DNA of 64,000 bases from Pedomonas sp051304405 (GCF_051304405.1 NZ_JBPPGG010000002.1:310001-374000), one strand, 5' to 3'. Numbered from the stretch's first letter, positions 41,855-51,900 are shown. A program made the numbers and translations. The notes: generated by a model not told the origin, from the sequence alone.

Positions 41855-41888
41855 GGGACGCAGCCTTTGGGGCCGCGTCCCTTTTTTT
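41855..41888 (+). terminator. Terminator of the gcv operon
   Basis: GGGACGC pairs with GCGTCCC around a 13-base loop and is followed by seven Ts. It is the clearest terminator of the hairpin family. Confidence 0.85.
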
Positions 41889-41936
41889 GTCTCTCCGGCA
41901 CGCAGGGAAACGCGGCCCGAAAAAATGAAGGGAGGT

Positions 41937-41959
41937 GCGGAGGGTCCGCGACCCTCCGC
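41937..41959 (-). repeat. Variable-stem intergenic hairpin, copy H (reverse, after GMC gene)
   Basis: GCGGAGGGT pairs with ACCCTCCGC around CCGCG. On the minus strand it is preceded by eight Ts and followed by ACCTCCCTTCATTTTTTCGG, the family tract. It is downstream of the GMC gene's primary terminator. Confidence 0.78.
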
Positions 41960-41987
41960 GAAAAAAAACAGTCCCGATTGCGGGAAG

Positions 41988-42016
41988 AAAAAAGGCCGGA
42001 GCGGGAGGCTCCGGCC
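41988..42016 (-). terminator. Terminator of the sigma/anti-sigma/GMC operon
   Basis: GGCCGGAGC and GCTCCGGCC form a perfect 9-bp stem around a five-base loop. On the minus strand six Ts follow. It is 31 bases past the GMC stop. Confidence 0.87.
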
Positions 42017-42047
42017 AGGCAGGTAGGTGATCAGCTACCGAAGGGTC

Positions 42048-43709
42048 TCAGCGCGCCGCAACCTTCTGCGGGGCCGAATAGATGGTCTGCGGGACGAAAA
42101 CGTCCTCCCGCTCCTTGCGGACGGCCAGGTGCTCACCCAGCCGCACGGCCAGGGCCGCGATGGTGAGGGTGGGGTTGGCCCAGCCGGAGGTGGGGAAGAC
42201 GGAGCTGCCCGCCACGTAGAGGTTGTCGATGCCGTGGACCCGGCAATCCGCGTCGACGACGCCGGTACGCGGGCTGGCCGACATGCGGGTCGTGCCCATG
42301 TGGTGATAGCCGCCGAACGAGTGGGAGCTGATGAGCGGATCGGTCTGCCACAGCGGGCCGTCCTCGTTCAGCCAGTCCTGCGTCTCGACCCGGCCCAGCC
42401 CGGTGCGCTGGAGCATGGCGTCGAAATGGCGGTTGATCACCTGGAGGGTGCGCTTGTCGATGTCGGCGAAGCGCCAGTCCAGCTCCACCCGGGGGATGCC
42501 GAAGGCGTCGCGCCGGTTGCCGAGGCGGACCCGGCTCGACGGGTTGGGCGCCTGCTCGGCCCGCACCACAATGGCCAGCTCGCGCCGCCCGGACTTCAGC
42601 AGCAGCCAGGGGCGCAGCGGGTCGATGTGCTCGTGCAGCCAGACCGCGCTCTGCTTGGTGAACATCCACAGCCGCCGCCCGGCCTCGGTCGGCGGCAGGC
42701 GGTGCTTGAGCGTGTTATAGAGCTTGAGCGGCAGGAACATGGACGCATCCGCCGACTGGCGCGCGCCCAGGGTGAAGGCGGTGTTGAGAATGCCCTCGCG
42801 CTCCTGGAGTGCCCGGCTCGGGCGCAGGAGCGCGGCGAGGCGGGTGCCCCGGTGCCGGTGGGAGCGGGCCAGCACCTTGAGCAGCGGCCAGCTGCGCTCG
42901 GTGACAACCCGTCCGCCCCGCGCGTGGGGGTGTTCCATGAAGTAGCGGCCCACCTGATCGTAGGCATTGCCGAGACCGTTCTTCCACACATCGTTGGAGG
43001 CCAGCAGCAGGCGGGCATTCTCGATGCCGCCCGCCGCCAGCACATAGCGCTGGGCGCGAACAATGGCCTTGTGTCCGGCCATGTCGCGGGCAACCACGTG
43101 GTCGATGCGGCTGCCGTCCTCCGTCGCCTGGATGCGGGTGACGGTGGCATGCAGCCAGACCTGCGCCCGCGGATGGCCGGTCACGTCCTCGATGTTGCGG
43201 TGGGTGAAGCGGTTGAAGCGGGTGTCGAACCGCCAGTAGCCCACCTCAAGGGCGGAATCGGACGCCTGCGCCAGACGCTTCGCCTCGGCATCCAGCCAGC
43301 CCGGCACCTCGGCCTCGGCGGGCATGTCGAAGGTCTTCCACGCGGCCCGGTAGTGTTCCGCGAGGTCGTCCTTGGAAATGGGCCAGCCGCTGTGCGGCAC
43401 CCACGGCTTGGCCTCGAAATCCTCGGGGTCCAGCTCCGCCAGACGGCCGCCCCAGATGGCGGTGGTGCCGCCGAGCAGACGCAGCCGGGATTCCTGAAGC
43501 TCGTAGTAAGGGAAGCCGGTGTTGTCGCCATCCCCGAGACGGTGGATGGGGTCCTCGTGATCGCGTCCGCCGCTTTCCAGCAGGCAGACGTGAACGCCGC
43601 GGGCCAGCAGCGTGCGGGCAAGGGTCAGTCCGGCAACGCCGCTACCGATGATGCAGACGTCCGTGTTGATGGTCAGGCTGGAGGGGGCCTCGTGCAAATC
43701 AGCAAGCAT
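42048..43709 (-). CDS. GMC-family FAD-dependent oxidoreductase
   Basis: A 553-residue flavoprotein. The FAD-binding motif is VCIIGSGVAGLTLARTLLAR followed by LLESGG, and RLLGGTTAIWGGRLAELDPE is the family loop. VLAAGGIENARLLLAS and the C-terminal HSFGGYHHMGTTRM with GSSVFPTSGWANPTLTIAAL complete the GMC pattern. It probably oxidises an alcohol or sugar; the substrate is unknown. No signal peptide is seen. It is the last gene of an operon with an ECF sigma factor and its anti-sigma, suggesting that it is a target or a part of the stress response. Confidence 0.9.
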   Translation of the reverse strand: MLADLHEAPSSLTINTDVCIIGSGVAGLTLARTLLARGVHVCLLESGGRDHEDPIHRLGDGDNTGFPYYELQESRLRLLGGTTAIWGGRLAELDPEDFEAKPWVPHSGWPISKDDLAEHYRAAWKTFDMPAEAEVPGWLDAEAKRLAQASDSALEVGYWRFDTRFNRFTHRNIEDVTGHPRAQVWLHATVTRIQATEDGSRIDHVVARDMAGHKAIVRAQRYVLAAGGIENARLLLASNDVWKNGLGNAYDQVGRYFMEHPHARGGRVVTERSWPLLKVLARSHRHRGTRLAALLRPSRALQEREGILNTAFTLGARQSADASMFLPLKLYNTLKHRLPPTEAGRRLWMFTKQSAVWLHEHIDPLRPWLLLKSGRRELAIVVRAEQAPNPSSRVRLGNRRDAFGIPRVELDWRFADIDKRTLQVINRHFDAMLQRTGLGRVETQDWLNEDGPLWQTDPLISSHSFGGYHHMGTTRMSASPRTGVVDADCRVHGIDNLYVAGSSVFPTSGWANPTLTIAALAVRLGEHLAVRKEREDVFVPQTIYSAPQKVAAR

Positions 43710-43767
43710 GGGGGAACAATCCAGAACAGAACAGTGACAGGGGATGCAGACGCAACGGGTTGGACGG

Positions 43768-44595
43768 TCAGTGGGCGGGGGGATGAGCCGCGGCGCTTCT
43801 GCCGGCGGCCATGTCGTTCAGGCTCGCCAGCAATTGTGTGGCTGCGGCTTGCAGATCAGCCTCGGGCGCCTTGCCCACGAGGGCGTAGGCGAGGTCGCCG
43901 GATTGCCAGAAGGCCGCCGTTCCCTCGCCAACCGTCGTGACATGAAATTCGGAAGTCAGGTCGGACGGGCGCGGGGCGACGAACAGGGTGACGACGCCGA
44001 GCGAGCCCGCATCGGCCGTGACGCCGATGCTGTAGCCTTCATCCCAGGGGTAGACCTGCACGTCGTGCACGGTCCAGGTCGACGGCAGCTCGGGCAGGGC
44101 CAGTCTGGTCTCCGTCCACAGCTCGACCGGATCGTAGTTGACCGCCTCGATCTGCGAGACCATGCGCTGGCGCAGGTTGAGTGCCCGCTGGGCATCCAGC
44201 GCGTCGTCCACAAAGGCCAGCGTTGCGGCCTCGCTGCGCTGGTTGGCGCTGCCGAACGGCTGGATGGCGCTGACGACGATCCAGCCGACGGTGATGGCCG
44301 CCGCCAGCCCGGTGAGCCGGAGCGCATGGCGGCGCCACGACTGGCGCTTCAGCCCCTGCTGGAGCCGGACGGCGTCCTCCAGAAGGCGGCCGGAGGGCGC
44401 ATCCTGACTCTGGGCGAACAGGCGCAGGGCATCGGTGGTGCGCAGGGCGGCCATCAGGTCCGCCGCCGCCTCCGGGTGACGGGACAGATAGTCCTCCACC
44501 TCGATGCGCCGGGCATCATCCAGTTGCCCGTCCATGTAGGCCTGCAAGTCGAACTCGGTGATCGAGGACGGTTGGGGGAAATCATTTCTCGCCAT
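43768..44595 (-). CDS. Transmembrane anti-sigma factor
   Basis: A 275-residue protein with a cytoplasmic anti-sigma-like N-terminus (DLQAYMDGQLDDARRIEVED, YLSRHPEAAADLMAAL), a single membrane segment at about residues 91-110 (LRLTGLAAAITVGWIVVSAI), and a periplasmic domain of about 160 residues. The zinc HxxxCxxC motif of ZAS proteins is absent, so it is probably a zinc-free variant. It should hold the sigma factor encoded just upstream. The genes overlap by 14 bases. Confidence 0.84.
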   Translation of the reverse strand: MARNDFPQPSSITEFDLQAYMDGQLDDARRIEVEDYLSRHPEAAADLMAALRTTDALRLFAQSQDAPSGRLLEDAVRLQQGLKRQSWRRHALRLTGLAAAITVGWIVVSAIQPFGSANQRSEAATLAFVDDALDAQRALNLRQRMVSQIEAVNYDPVELWTETRLALPELPSTWTVHDVQVYPWDEGYSIGVTADAGSLGVVTLFVAPRPSDLTSEFHVTTVGEGTAAFWQSGDLAYALVGKAPEADLQAAATQLLASLNDMAAGRSAAAHPPAH

Positions 44596-45175
44596 TGGAA
44601 CCCCTAACCAGTTTGAGCGGAACGGAAGAGGACGGAGCCGGCCTCGACGCGGGCGCGGCCGCGAGGTCGAACTCCCTCAGGCTCGCGCGCGCCCGGGACA
44701 GGCGGGACATGAGGGTGCCGACCGGAATGCCGAGCGCCTCGGCGGCTTCCTGGTAGGACAGCCCCTCGACCGCCACCAGGTGGAGCGCGGCGCGCTGGGC
44801 CTCGGGCAGGCGGGTGAACGCCTGATGGATCTGGCAGAGCTGCACCCGGGTGTCGGCATCGACCGGAAGCGGGGCAGGCGCGGCCGCCATGGTCTCGGCT
44901 GCCATGGTCTCGACCGCCTTCTCCTCCATCTGGCGGCGGCGGTGGCCGTCGACAAACTGGTTGTGCAGGATGGAGAACAGCCAGGGGCGCAGCGCCCGGC
45001 GGTCGTCATAGGAGCCCCGGCGCTCGTAGGCCCGCACCAGGGTCTCGTGGACCAGCTCCTCCGCGTCGGCCGGCTCGCGGACGAGCGCGCGCGCATAGCG
45101 CAGCAGCGCCGGCAGCAAACCAACCACGTCGAAGGATTTGTCCGTCATGCCCCATGTACGGACCAGGGCGGTCAT
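44582..45175 (-). CDS. ECF RNA polymerase sigma factor
   Basis: A 197-residue sigma-70 family protein. Region 2 is LLRYARALVREPADAEELVHETLVRAYE (positions about 24-51) with RPWLFSILHNQFVDGHRRR; region 4 is FTRLPEAQRAALHLVAVEG with the helix-turn-helix SYQEAAEALGIPVGTLMSRL. A Pro/Ala/Ser-rich tail follows. The start may be at 45175 or at the internal ATG at 45148; the latter lies closer to region 2. It overlaps the anti-sigma gene, and the unit probably controls itself and the GMC gene. Confidence 0.9.
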   Translation of the reverse strand: MTALVRTWGMTDKSFDVVGLLPALLRYARALVREPADAEELVHETLVRAYERRGSYDDRRALRPWLFSILHNQFVDGHRRRQMEEKAVETMAAETMAAAPAPLPVDADTRVQLCQIHQAFTRLPEAQRAALHLVAVEGLSYQEAAEALGIPVGTLMSRLSRARASLREFDLAAAPASRPAPSSSVPLKLVRGSNGEK

Positions 45176-45231
45176 TTATTCCGTCTGGTCCCCAAAAAAT
45201 TTTCGCGGGGCAGATGGCCCATGGTCGTGAC

Positions 45232-45265
45232 AAAAAAATGGCGGCCTGCCCGATCGCAGACCGCC
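45232..45265 (-). terminator. Terminator of the inositol-phosphatase family gene
   Basis: GGCGGCCTGC (45240-45249) pairs with GCAGACCGCC (45256-45265) with one G-U pair. On the minus strand seven Ts follow. It separates this gene from the sigma-factor operon. Confidence 0.83.
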
Positions 45266-45350
45266 CGAGTTCATTACAGGCTGCCACTCCCGTAGCTAAC
45301 GCGACAGGGCTGGAGAAGTTCGCCGCCTGTCGGCGAGCTGAGGCAGATTG

Positions 45351-46232
45351 TCAGGCTGGCCAGGCTGGCCCGCCCCGTAAGCGGTCGTCGGCTCGGCGGT
45401 GAGCAGCGGTGCCGGGCACCAGCGACAGGTCCGGGTAGGAGGCGCGGCAGGCTTCGTCCCAGACATCCGGGTGGGCGGCGATGAGCCCGAGGCGCGGGGC
45501 GCAGTAGGGGCGGTAGAGGCTGCCGTCCGGGTGGGCGATCCGCGCCCCCGCTTCCAGCGCGATGAGGGCCGGGGCGGCATGGTCCCAGGGCAGGAGGCGC
45601 CAGTAGGAGGCGGCATCGATCCCGCCCGCGACGAGGCGCAGATATTCGTGGCCGGCGCACATCATGGGCTCGACCTGCTCGATGGTGTCCAGCCGGGCGG
45701 CGGCCGTGATCTCGGGCGGCCAGAACCGCACCGAGACGGAAACCCGCACCGGGCCGGGTCGACGCGCCGGCAGGCGGACCCGCGCGCCGTTGATGTAGGC
45801 ACCGCCGCCGGGGCGGGCTTCGGCCATGCGGTCGCCCCGCGGGTCGTAGACGAAGGCGGCGCGGGTTTCGTTGCCCTGCACCAGCGCCACCATCACGGCG
45901 AACCGGGGATCGCCGCTGGCGAAGTTGGCGGTGCCGTCGATGGGGTCGATCACCCACACCGGCTCGGCGGCGGCCAGCCGGTGAATGACCTCCGGCGCAG
46001 CGGCGACCGCTTCCTCGCCCACCACCAGCGCACCGGGGAGGAGTTTGAGGAGGCCTTCGGTCAGCAGCGCCTCGGCCTCCTCGTCGGCGATGGTGACGAG
46101 ATCATCCGCGCCGGATTTCTCCCGGATCTCGTGGCTGGCAAGCGCCTGGAAGCGGGGGAGGATCACCCGCTCGGCGGTCTCCCGCAGCAGGGCGGGAACC
46201 TCGCCGAGGGCACGCTCGATCTGTGGGGTCAT
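45351..46232 (-). CDS. Inositol monophosphatase family protein
   Basis: A 293-residue metal-dependent phosphatase fold. Metal-binding motifs are VVGEEAVAA, WVIDPIDGTANFASGD and WDHAAPALIALEAGAR. The family includes inositol monophosphatase, CysQ and histidinol phosphatase; the sequence does not decide between them. The start is taken as the ATG at 46232 (MTPQIERALG); an in-frame ATG at 46250 would add six residues. A terminator lies about 85 bases past the stop codon. Confidence 0.86.
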   Translation of the reverse strand: MTPQIERALGEVPALLRETAERVILPRFQALASHEIREKSGADDLVTIADEEAEALLTEGLLKLLPGALVVGEEAVAAAPEVIHRLAAAEPVWVIDPIDGTANFASGDPRFAVMVALVQGNETRAAFVYDPRGDRMAEARPGGGAYINGARVRLPARRPGPVRVSVSVRFWPPEITAAARLDTIEQVEPMMCAGHEYLRLVAGGIDAASYWRLLPWDHAAPALIALEAGARIAHPDGSLYRPYCAPRLGLIAAHPDVWDEACRASYPDLSLVPGTAAHRRADDRLRGGPAWPA

Positions 46233-46369
46233 GACGGCGTCTCTTTCCATTCCGGGCCGGGCGGGTCTATAGTCCGGCGGCAGCGCGCGCGGTCATCCGG
46301 GACATCCGGCCTTGTTTCATGCGTTCCCGCTGCTTCTACACATTTTTCTGGCAAGCGTGAGATCGAGTT

Positions 46370-46906
46370 ATGGCGCAAACCGAAACGGCCATTCTGGCAG
46401 CCGGGTGCTTCTGGTGCGTGGAGGCGGTGTTCGACGACCTGGTCGGGGTCCACTCGGTGGAATCCGGCTACATCGGCGGGCACGTGGACAACCCCACCTA
46501 CCGCCAGGTGTGCGACGAGGACACGGGCCACGCCGAAGCGGTGCGGATCACGTTCGACCCGGCGCAGATCAGCTACGACGAGCTGCTGGACGTGTTCTTC
46601 CACATCCACGATCCGACCACGCTGAACCGCCAGGGCAACGACGTGGGCGAGCAGTACCGCTCCGCCATCTTCTACCTGAACGACGCCCAGAAGGTGGCCG
46701 CCGAAAAGGCGATCGCGGCGGCGCAGGCCGAATGGGACGACCCGATCGTGACCCAGGTGACGCCCGCCACCACCTTCTGGCAGGCGGAGGACTACCACCA
46801 GGAGTATTTCGCCAACAATCCGAACCAGCCCTACTGCGCCGCCGTGGTGGGGCCGAAGGTGCGCAAGTTCCGCGAGAAATACGCCCATCGCCTGAAGTAC
46901 CGCTGA
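46370..46906 (+). CDS. msrA: Peptide methionine sulfoxide reductase MsrA
   Basis: A 178-residue enzyme that repairs oxidised methionine. The active-site Cys is about residue 13 in AAGCFWCVEAVFDDLVGV. YIGGHVDNPTYRQVCDEDTG and GHAEAVRITFDP are family blocks, followed by FFHIHDPTTLNRQGNDVGEQ, YRSAIFYLN and EDYHQEYFANNP. Length is normal. It is divergent from the inositol-phosphatase gene and convergent with a KGG-repeat gene. Confidence 0.96.
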   Translation: MAQTETAILAAGCFWCVEAVFDDLVGVHSVESGYIGGHVDNPTYRQVCDEDTGHAEAVRITFDPAQISYDELLDVFFHIHDPTTLNRQGNDVGEQYRSAIFYLNDAQKVAAEKAIAAAQAEWDDPIVTQVTPATTFWQAEDYHQEYFANNPNQPYCAAVVGPKVRKFREKYAHRLKYR

Positions 46907-46931
46907 GACGCCGGCACCTGGCGAAACGTGA

Positions 46932-46957
46932 AAACGGCGGCCCCGAGGCCGCCGTTT
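46932..46957. terminator. Bidirectional terminator between msrA and the KGG gene
   Basis: AAACGGCGGCC pairs perfectly with GGCCGCCGTTT over 11 bp around CCGA. The stem ends are A/T-rich on both sides, so it could serve both convergent genes. Confidence 0.75.
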
Positions 46958-46982
46958 CCGTGTCTGCCAGAGCGTCGGGCAG

Positions 46983-47201
46983 TCAGCGCTTGTTCGTACC
47001 GCCGCCCTGCTGGCCTTGCTGGCCGCCGCCGCTGCTGCTGCCGCCGCCGCGCCCGCCCGTCTGGGAGTGCTGGCCGCCCTTGCGCCCGATCTCGGCCATG
47101 TGCTCGCGATCCTGGCTCACGGTCTCGCCGCCCTTGCGGCCGGCTTCCTCGCGGCTCATCTTGCCGCCCTGGCCGCCGCCCTGGTTCTTGTTCTGTGCCA
47201 T
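46983..47201 (-). CDS. Small KGG-repeat (stress-induced) protein
   Basis: A 72-residue, Gly/Gln-rich hydrophilic protein. Two KGG motifs are visible, SREEAGRKGGETVSQDR and MAEIGRKGGQHSQ, as in the con-10/GsiB stress-induced family. The rest is a low-complexity Gly/Ser/Gln tail. The start is the ATG at 47201 before MAQNKNQGGGQGGK; an open frame continues further upstream but is not family-like. Function is probably linked to desiccation or general stress. Confidence 0.85.
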   Translation of the reverse strand: MAQNKNQGGGQGGKMSREEAGRKGGETVSQDREHMAEIGRKGGQHSQTGGRGGGSSSGGGQQGQQGGGTNKR

Positions 47202-47339
47202 CGATGCCTCCTCTGGTTGGTCGATGCTCCGGCTAGAAGGCCGGGCGGGAGGCAATGTTCCGCAATGCGGGGCGAACCGAGGAGCGGAAGGGGCAGGTCG
47301 TTGCCGAAGAGTCCCCGGGCAGGGGCAGCCGGGCCGGCC

Positions 47340-48479
47340 TCAGCGCGGCAGCCAGGCGTCCAGCCGGCGCAGCGCTTCCTCCACCTCCGGGGTCGAAACG
47401 GCAAAGGAGAAGCGCAGGAACCGCTGGCCCTCGACGGGGTCGAAGTCGATGCCCGGGGCGAGCGCCACCCCGGTCTCCCGCACGAGGCGGCGGCAGAAAT
47501 CCAGGCTGTCGTTGGTGAGGTGGCCGATGTCGGCATAGACGTAGAAGGCGCCGTCGGGCGGGGCGATCCTGCCGATGCCCATGGCAGGCAGCCGCTCAAG
47601 CAGCAGCGCGCGGTTGGCGCGATAGACCTCCAGATGGCCGCGCAGCTCGTCATCCGCCCCGAGCGCGGCCAGCGCCGCGTGCTGGGCAAGGCTGGGCGGC
47701 GTCAGGAACATGTTGCCCGAAATGGTGGAGACGGCCTCGGCCTCGCTCTCGGGCACCACCAGCCAGCCCAGCCGCCAGCCCGCCATCGAGAAATACTTGG
47801 AGAAGCTGTTGACGACGATGACATCGTCCGAGAAGGCGAGCGCCGTCGCGGGCGCGTGGGCATAGCACAGGCCGTGGTAGATCTCGTCGGAGATCAGCCG
47901 GATGCCGCGCCGCCGGCACACCTCGGCAATGGCGGCCAGCTCGTCCGCCGTCAGCATGGTGCCGGTGGGGTTGGCGGGGCTTGCCACGATCACGCCGGCC
48001 GGCGCGGGGTTGAGCGCTTCGATGTGCGCGGCGGTGATCTGGTAGCGGCTCTCGGGCCCGCAGGGGATCTCCACCGGCTCCAGATGCATGGCGGTCAGCG
48101 TGTTGCGGTAGGCCGGATAGCCGGGCCGGGCCAGGGCCACCCGGTCGCCGGGGCGGAACAGGGCGGTGAAGGCCAGCACCAGCGCGCCGCTCGCGCCGAA
48201 GGTGGGGATGATGCGGTGGGGCGCGACCTCGACGCCGTATTCGGCGCGGTAGCGCGCCGCAAGCGCCTGCTTGAGCGGCACGCTCTCCCAGTAGCCCATC
48301 GGGTCGGCGTCCAGCACCGCGTGGGCGCGGGCGATGGCCGGCTGCGGCGCGCCGGTGGAGGGCTGGCCGAACTCCATGTGGATGATGGACCGCCCCTGCA
48401 CCTTCAGCTCGTGGGCGAGGCGGGAGATGCCGATGGCGTGAAACGGCTCAACCTTCGGGCGGGGGCGGAACTGGGTCAT
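47340..48479 (-). CDS. Class I/II PLP-dependent aminotransferase
   Basis: A 379-residue fold-type I aminotransferase. The PLP lysine is at about residue 228 in VVNSFSKYFSMAGWRLGW. Other conserved stretches are IHMEFGQPSTGAPQPAI, FGASGALVLAFTALFRPGD, ASPANPTGTMLTADELAAIA and RLISDEIYHGLCYAH. C-terminal substrate Arg is expected in QRFLRFSFAVS. The substrate cannot be read. The ATG at 48479 is chosen; a very long open frame that continues upstream is the shadow of dnaE. Confidence 0.92.
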   Translation of the reverse strand: MTQFRPRPKVEPFHAIGISRLAHELKVQGRSIIHMEFGQPSTGAPQPAIARAHAVLDADPMGYWESVPLKQALAARYRAEYGVEVAPHRIIPTFGASGALVLAFTALFRPGDRVALARPGYPAYRNTLTAMHLEPVEIPCGPESRYQITAAHIEALNPAPAGVIVASPANPTGTMLTADELAAIAEVCRRRGIRLISDEIYHGLCYAHAPATALAFSDDVIVVNSFSKYFSMAGWRLGWLVVPESEAEAVSTISGNMFLTPPSLAQHAALAALGADDELRGHLEVYRANRALLLERLPAMGIGRIAPPDGAFYVYADIGHLTNDSLDFCRRLVRETGVALAPGIDFDPVEGQRFLRFSFAVSTPEVEEALRRLDAWLPR

Positions 48480-48914
48480 GACGGCGCAACGCACTCCGGG
48501 GGAAAAAAGAAGACCCGGTTGTAACCGCCGGGGCGGTGAAGAGCAATCGGCCGGGAGCAGGGGGGACGGGCAGGGCGCGGGCAGGTTTATGGTCGTAGGT
48601 TGCCTGTTTGTTCTTGTGAGGGATCGTCCGAACGGCGTATTCTTCGCGGCATGACGCTGCTCCTTGCCCTCCTGCTGCTGTTCGGCCTCGGCCTTGCCGG
48701 GGTGGGCGGGGATCGCCTGGACGGCGTGCGGTTTGCAGGGCCTGCCCTCTTGCGGCGGGTGGGGCGCGGCTGGCGCTACCCAACGGCGGCGGGAGGCGCT
48801 ACACAGGGCGTAACGGAGGGAGTCGCCGCCTCGCGCGCGGATCGCGCAGATGTGGCGCGGCACGGCGGCGCCTTCGCCATCCTGCCAACGGTTTCCAGCG
48901 GTTCCGACGCGAGC
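48480..48914. promoter_or_regulatory. 435-bp divergent region before dnaE
   Basis: It separates the aminotransferase from dnaE. The dnaE frame is open through all of it, and an ATG at 48651 would add a hydrophobic leader (LLLALLLLFGLGLAG), but this is not a normal feature of DNA polymerase III. No promoter or ribosome binding site was convincing. Nothing else was recognised. Confidence 0.45.
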
Positions 48915-51900
48915 ATGAGCACCAGCACGTCCACCCGGTTCGTCCACCTGAGGGTGCAGTCCGCCTATTCCTTGCTGGAAGGGTCGATGCACCCGAAGGA
49001 CATCGCCAAGCTGTGCGTCAAGCACCATATGCCGGCGGCGGCGCTGACGGACCGCAACGTGCTGTTCGGGGCCATGGAGTTCTCCGACTACCTGATGGAC
49101 TCCGGCGTCCAGCCCATCATCGGCTGCCTGCTCGGCGTGAAGCGCCCGGCGGTCGAGGGCGCCCAGACCAACAGCTTCACCGGCCCCAGGGCCACCTACG
49201 ACAGCCTGGTGCTGCTGGCGCAGAACGAGACCGGCTACGCCAACCTCATCAAGCTGGTGTCGCGCGCCCACCTCGAAGGCACGGAAGGGGGCGAGCCGCC
49301 CCATGTGACGCTGGAGGCGTTCGAGGGGAAATCGGACGGGCTGATCGCGCTGACGGCGGGCTACGAGGGCGCGGTCGCGCGGCTGCTGGAAGCCGACCAG
49401 TGCCAGGCCGCCGAGGACTATCTCACCCGGCTGGAGGGGCTGTTCCCCGGCCGGCTCTATGTGGAGCTGACCCGCATCGGCGACGCGGCGGAGGCGAAGG
49501 TGGAGCCGCAGCTCATCGCGCTGGCCCACAAGCGGGGCGTGCCGCTGGTGGCCACCAACCCGGTGCTCTACGAGGCGCAGGATTTCCACGCGGCGCACGA
49601 TGCCATGCTGTGCATCGCCGACAGCAGCTACGTGGACGAGCCGAACCGCCGCCGCTCCAACCCGGAGACGTGGTTCAAGTCGCCCCGGCAGATGGAAAAG
49701 CTGTTCCAGGACGTGCCGGAGGCGCTGGCCAATACGGTGGTCATCGCCCAGCGCTGCGCCGTCGCCGCGCCGGTGCGCAAGCCGATCCTGCCCAACTACG
49801 CCCCCGGCATGTCGGAGGCGGAGGTGGTGTCGGAGCGGGCGCGCCAGGGCCTGCAGGCGCGGCTGGAGAAGCACGTCTTCAAGCCGGAGGACGACGAGGC
49901 GACGCGGGAGGAGAAGGCGAAGGCCTACCGCGAGCGGCTGGAGTACGAGCTGGGCATCATCAACCAGATGGGCTTTCCCGGCTACTTCCTCATCGTGTCC
50001 GACTTCATCCAGTGGGCCAAGGACAACGGGATTCCGGTGGGGCCGGGGCGCGGCTCGGGCGCGGGCTCGCTGGTGGCGTGGGCCCTGGCGATCACCGACC
50101 TCGATCCGCTGCGCCTCGGCCTGCTGTTCGAGCGCTTCCTCAACCCGGAACGCGTCTCGATGCCGGACTTCGATATCGACTTCTGCGAAACCCGGCGCGG
50201 CGAGGTGATCCGCTACGTGCAGGAGAAGTACGGCCGCGACCAGGTGGCCCAGATCATCACCTTCGGTAAGCTGAAGGCCCGCGCGGTGGTGAAGGACGTG
50301 GGCCGCGTGCTCCAGATGTCCTACGGCCAGGTGGACTCCATCTCCAAGCTGATCCCCAACAATCCGGCCGACCCCAAGACGCTGGTGCAGGCGCTCGACG
50401 AGGTGCCCGAACTGCGCAAGAAGCGCTACCAGGAGAAGGGCGCGGACCGGCTGTTCGACATCGCCCTCAAGCTGGAGGGCATGTACCGCCACACCTCCAC
50501 CCACGCGGCAGGCGTGGTGATCGGCGACCGGCCGCTGGACGAGCTGGTGCCGCTCTACCGCGACCCGCGCTCCGACATGCCGGTCACCCAGTTCGACATG
50601 AAGTGGGTGGAGAAGGCGGGTCTGGTGAAGTTCGACTTCCTCGGCCTCAAGACCCTGTCCGTGCTGCAGAAGGCGGTGGACTTCCTCAAGCAGCGCGGCA
50701 TCGACCTCGATCTCTCGCGCATTCCGTGGGACGACCCGGCGGCGTTCGGCCTCCTGGCGCGCGGCGACACGGTCGGCGTGTTCCAGCTCGAATCCGAGGG
50801 TATGCGCCGCACCCTGGCCATGGTGAAGCCGGACAAGTTCGAGGACATCATCGCGCTCGTGGCGCTCTACCGCCCGGGCCCGATGGACAACATCCCCACC
50901 TACGCCAACCGCAAGCACGGGCTGGAGGAGCCCGACTACCTGCACCCCTGGCTGGAGCCGGTGCTGGCCGAGACCTACGGCGTCATCATCTACCAGGAAC
51001 AGGTGATGCAGATCGCCCAGATCCTGGCGGGCTACAGCCTGGGCGAGGCGGACCTGCTGCGCCGCGCCATGGGCAAGAAGAAAAAGGAGGAGATGGACGC
51101 CCAGAAGGCCCGTTTCCTCGAAGGCGCCAAGGAAAAGGGCGTGGATGTGGCGACCGCCGACCACATCTTCGAACTGGTGGCCAAGTTCGCGGGCTACGGC
51201 TTCAACAAGTCCCACGCGGCGGCCTATGCGCTGGTGGCCTACCAGACCGCCTACCTCAAGGCCAACTACCCGGTGGAATTCTTCGCGGCGTCAATGTGTT
51301 ACGACATGCACTTGACGGACAAGCTGAGCATTTTCGTCGAGGACATGAAGCGGCTCCAGCTGCCGCTGCTGCCGCCCGACGTGAACCGCTCCGAGGCCGA
51401 GTTCTCCGTCGAGACGCTGCCCGAGCCAACCCCCTCCGGCCAGACCCTCGCCGTGCGCTACGCCCTCGCGGCCCTCAAGGGCGTGGGCGAGAAGGCCATG
51501 GAAGGGGTGGTCGAGGAACGCAAGGCCAACGGCCCGTTCAAATCGCTGGCCGACTTCGCCGAACGCATCGACCCGCGCCTCGTCAACAAGAAGCAGCTGG
51601 AAGGCCTGGCCGCAGGCGGCGCCTTCGACTCGCTGGAGCCGAACCGGGCGGCGGTGCACGCCGGGCTGGAAGCCATCCTGAACTACGCCTCCTCCGCCGC
51701 CGAGGCACGGGCCAGCGCCCAGGTGAGCCTGTTCGGCGAGGCGACCGGCGTCGAGGCGCAGGCGCTGCAACTGCCCCGCGCCGAGCCCTGGCCGCTGACA
51801 ACGCTGATGGACAAGGAACGAGAAGCCTTCGGCTTCTACTTCTCCGCCCATCCGCTCGACGCCTACACCCACGTGCTCAGGGCGCACAACGTCATCACCT

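Noticed and set aside
45176..45231. ECF41-like promoter (TGTCAC) before the sigma factor gene
   Set aside because: No matching -10 CGTC at the proper spacing, and the sigma factor lacks the ECF41 C-terminal domain.
48480..51215. Reverse frame that would extend the aminotransferase to 1291 residues
   Set aside because: The extension lies opposite dnaE and has shadow composition; the enzyme is complete from 48479.
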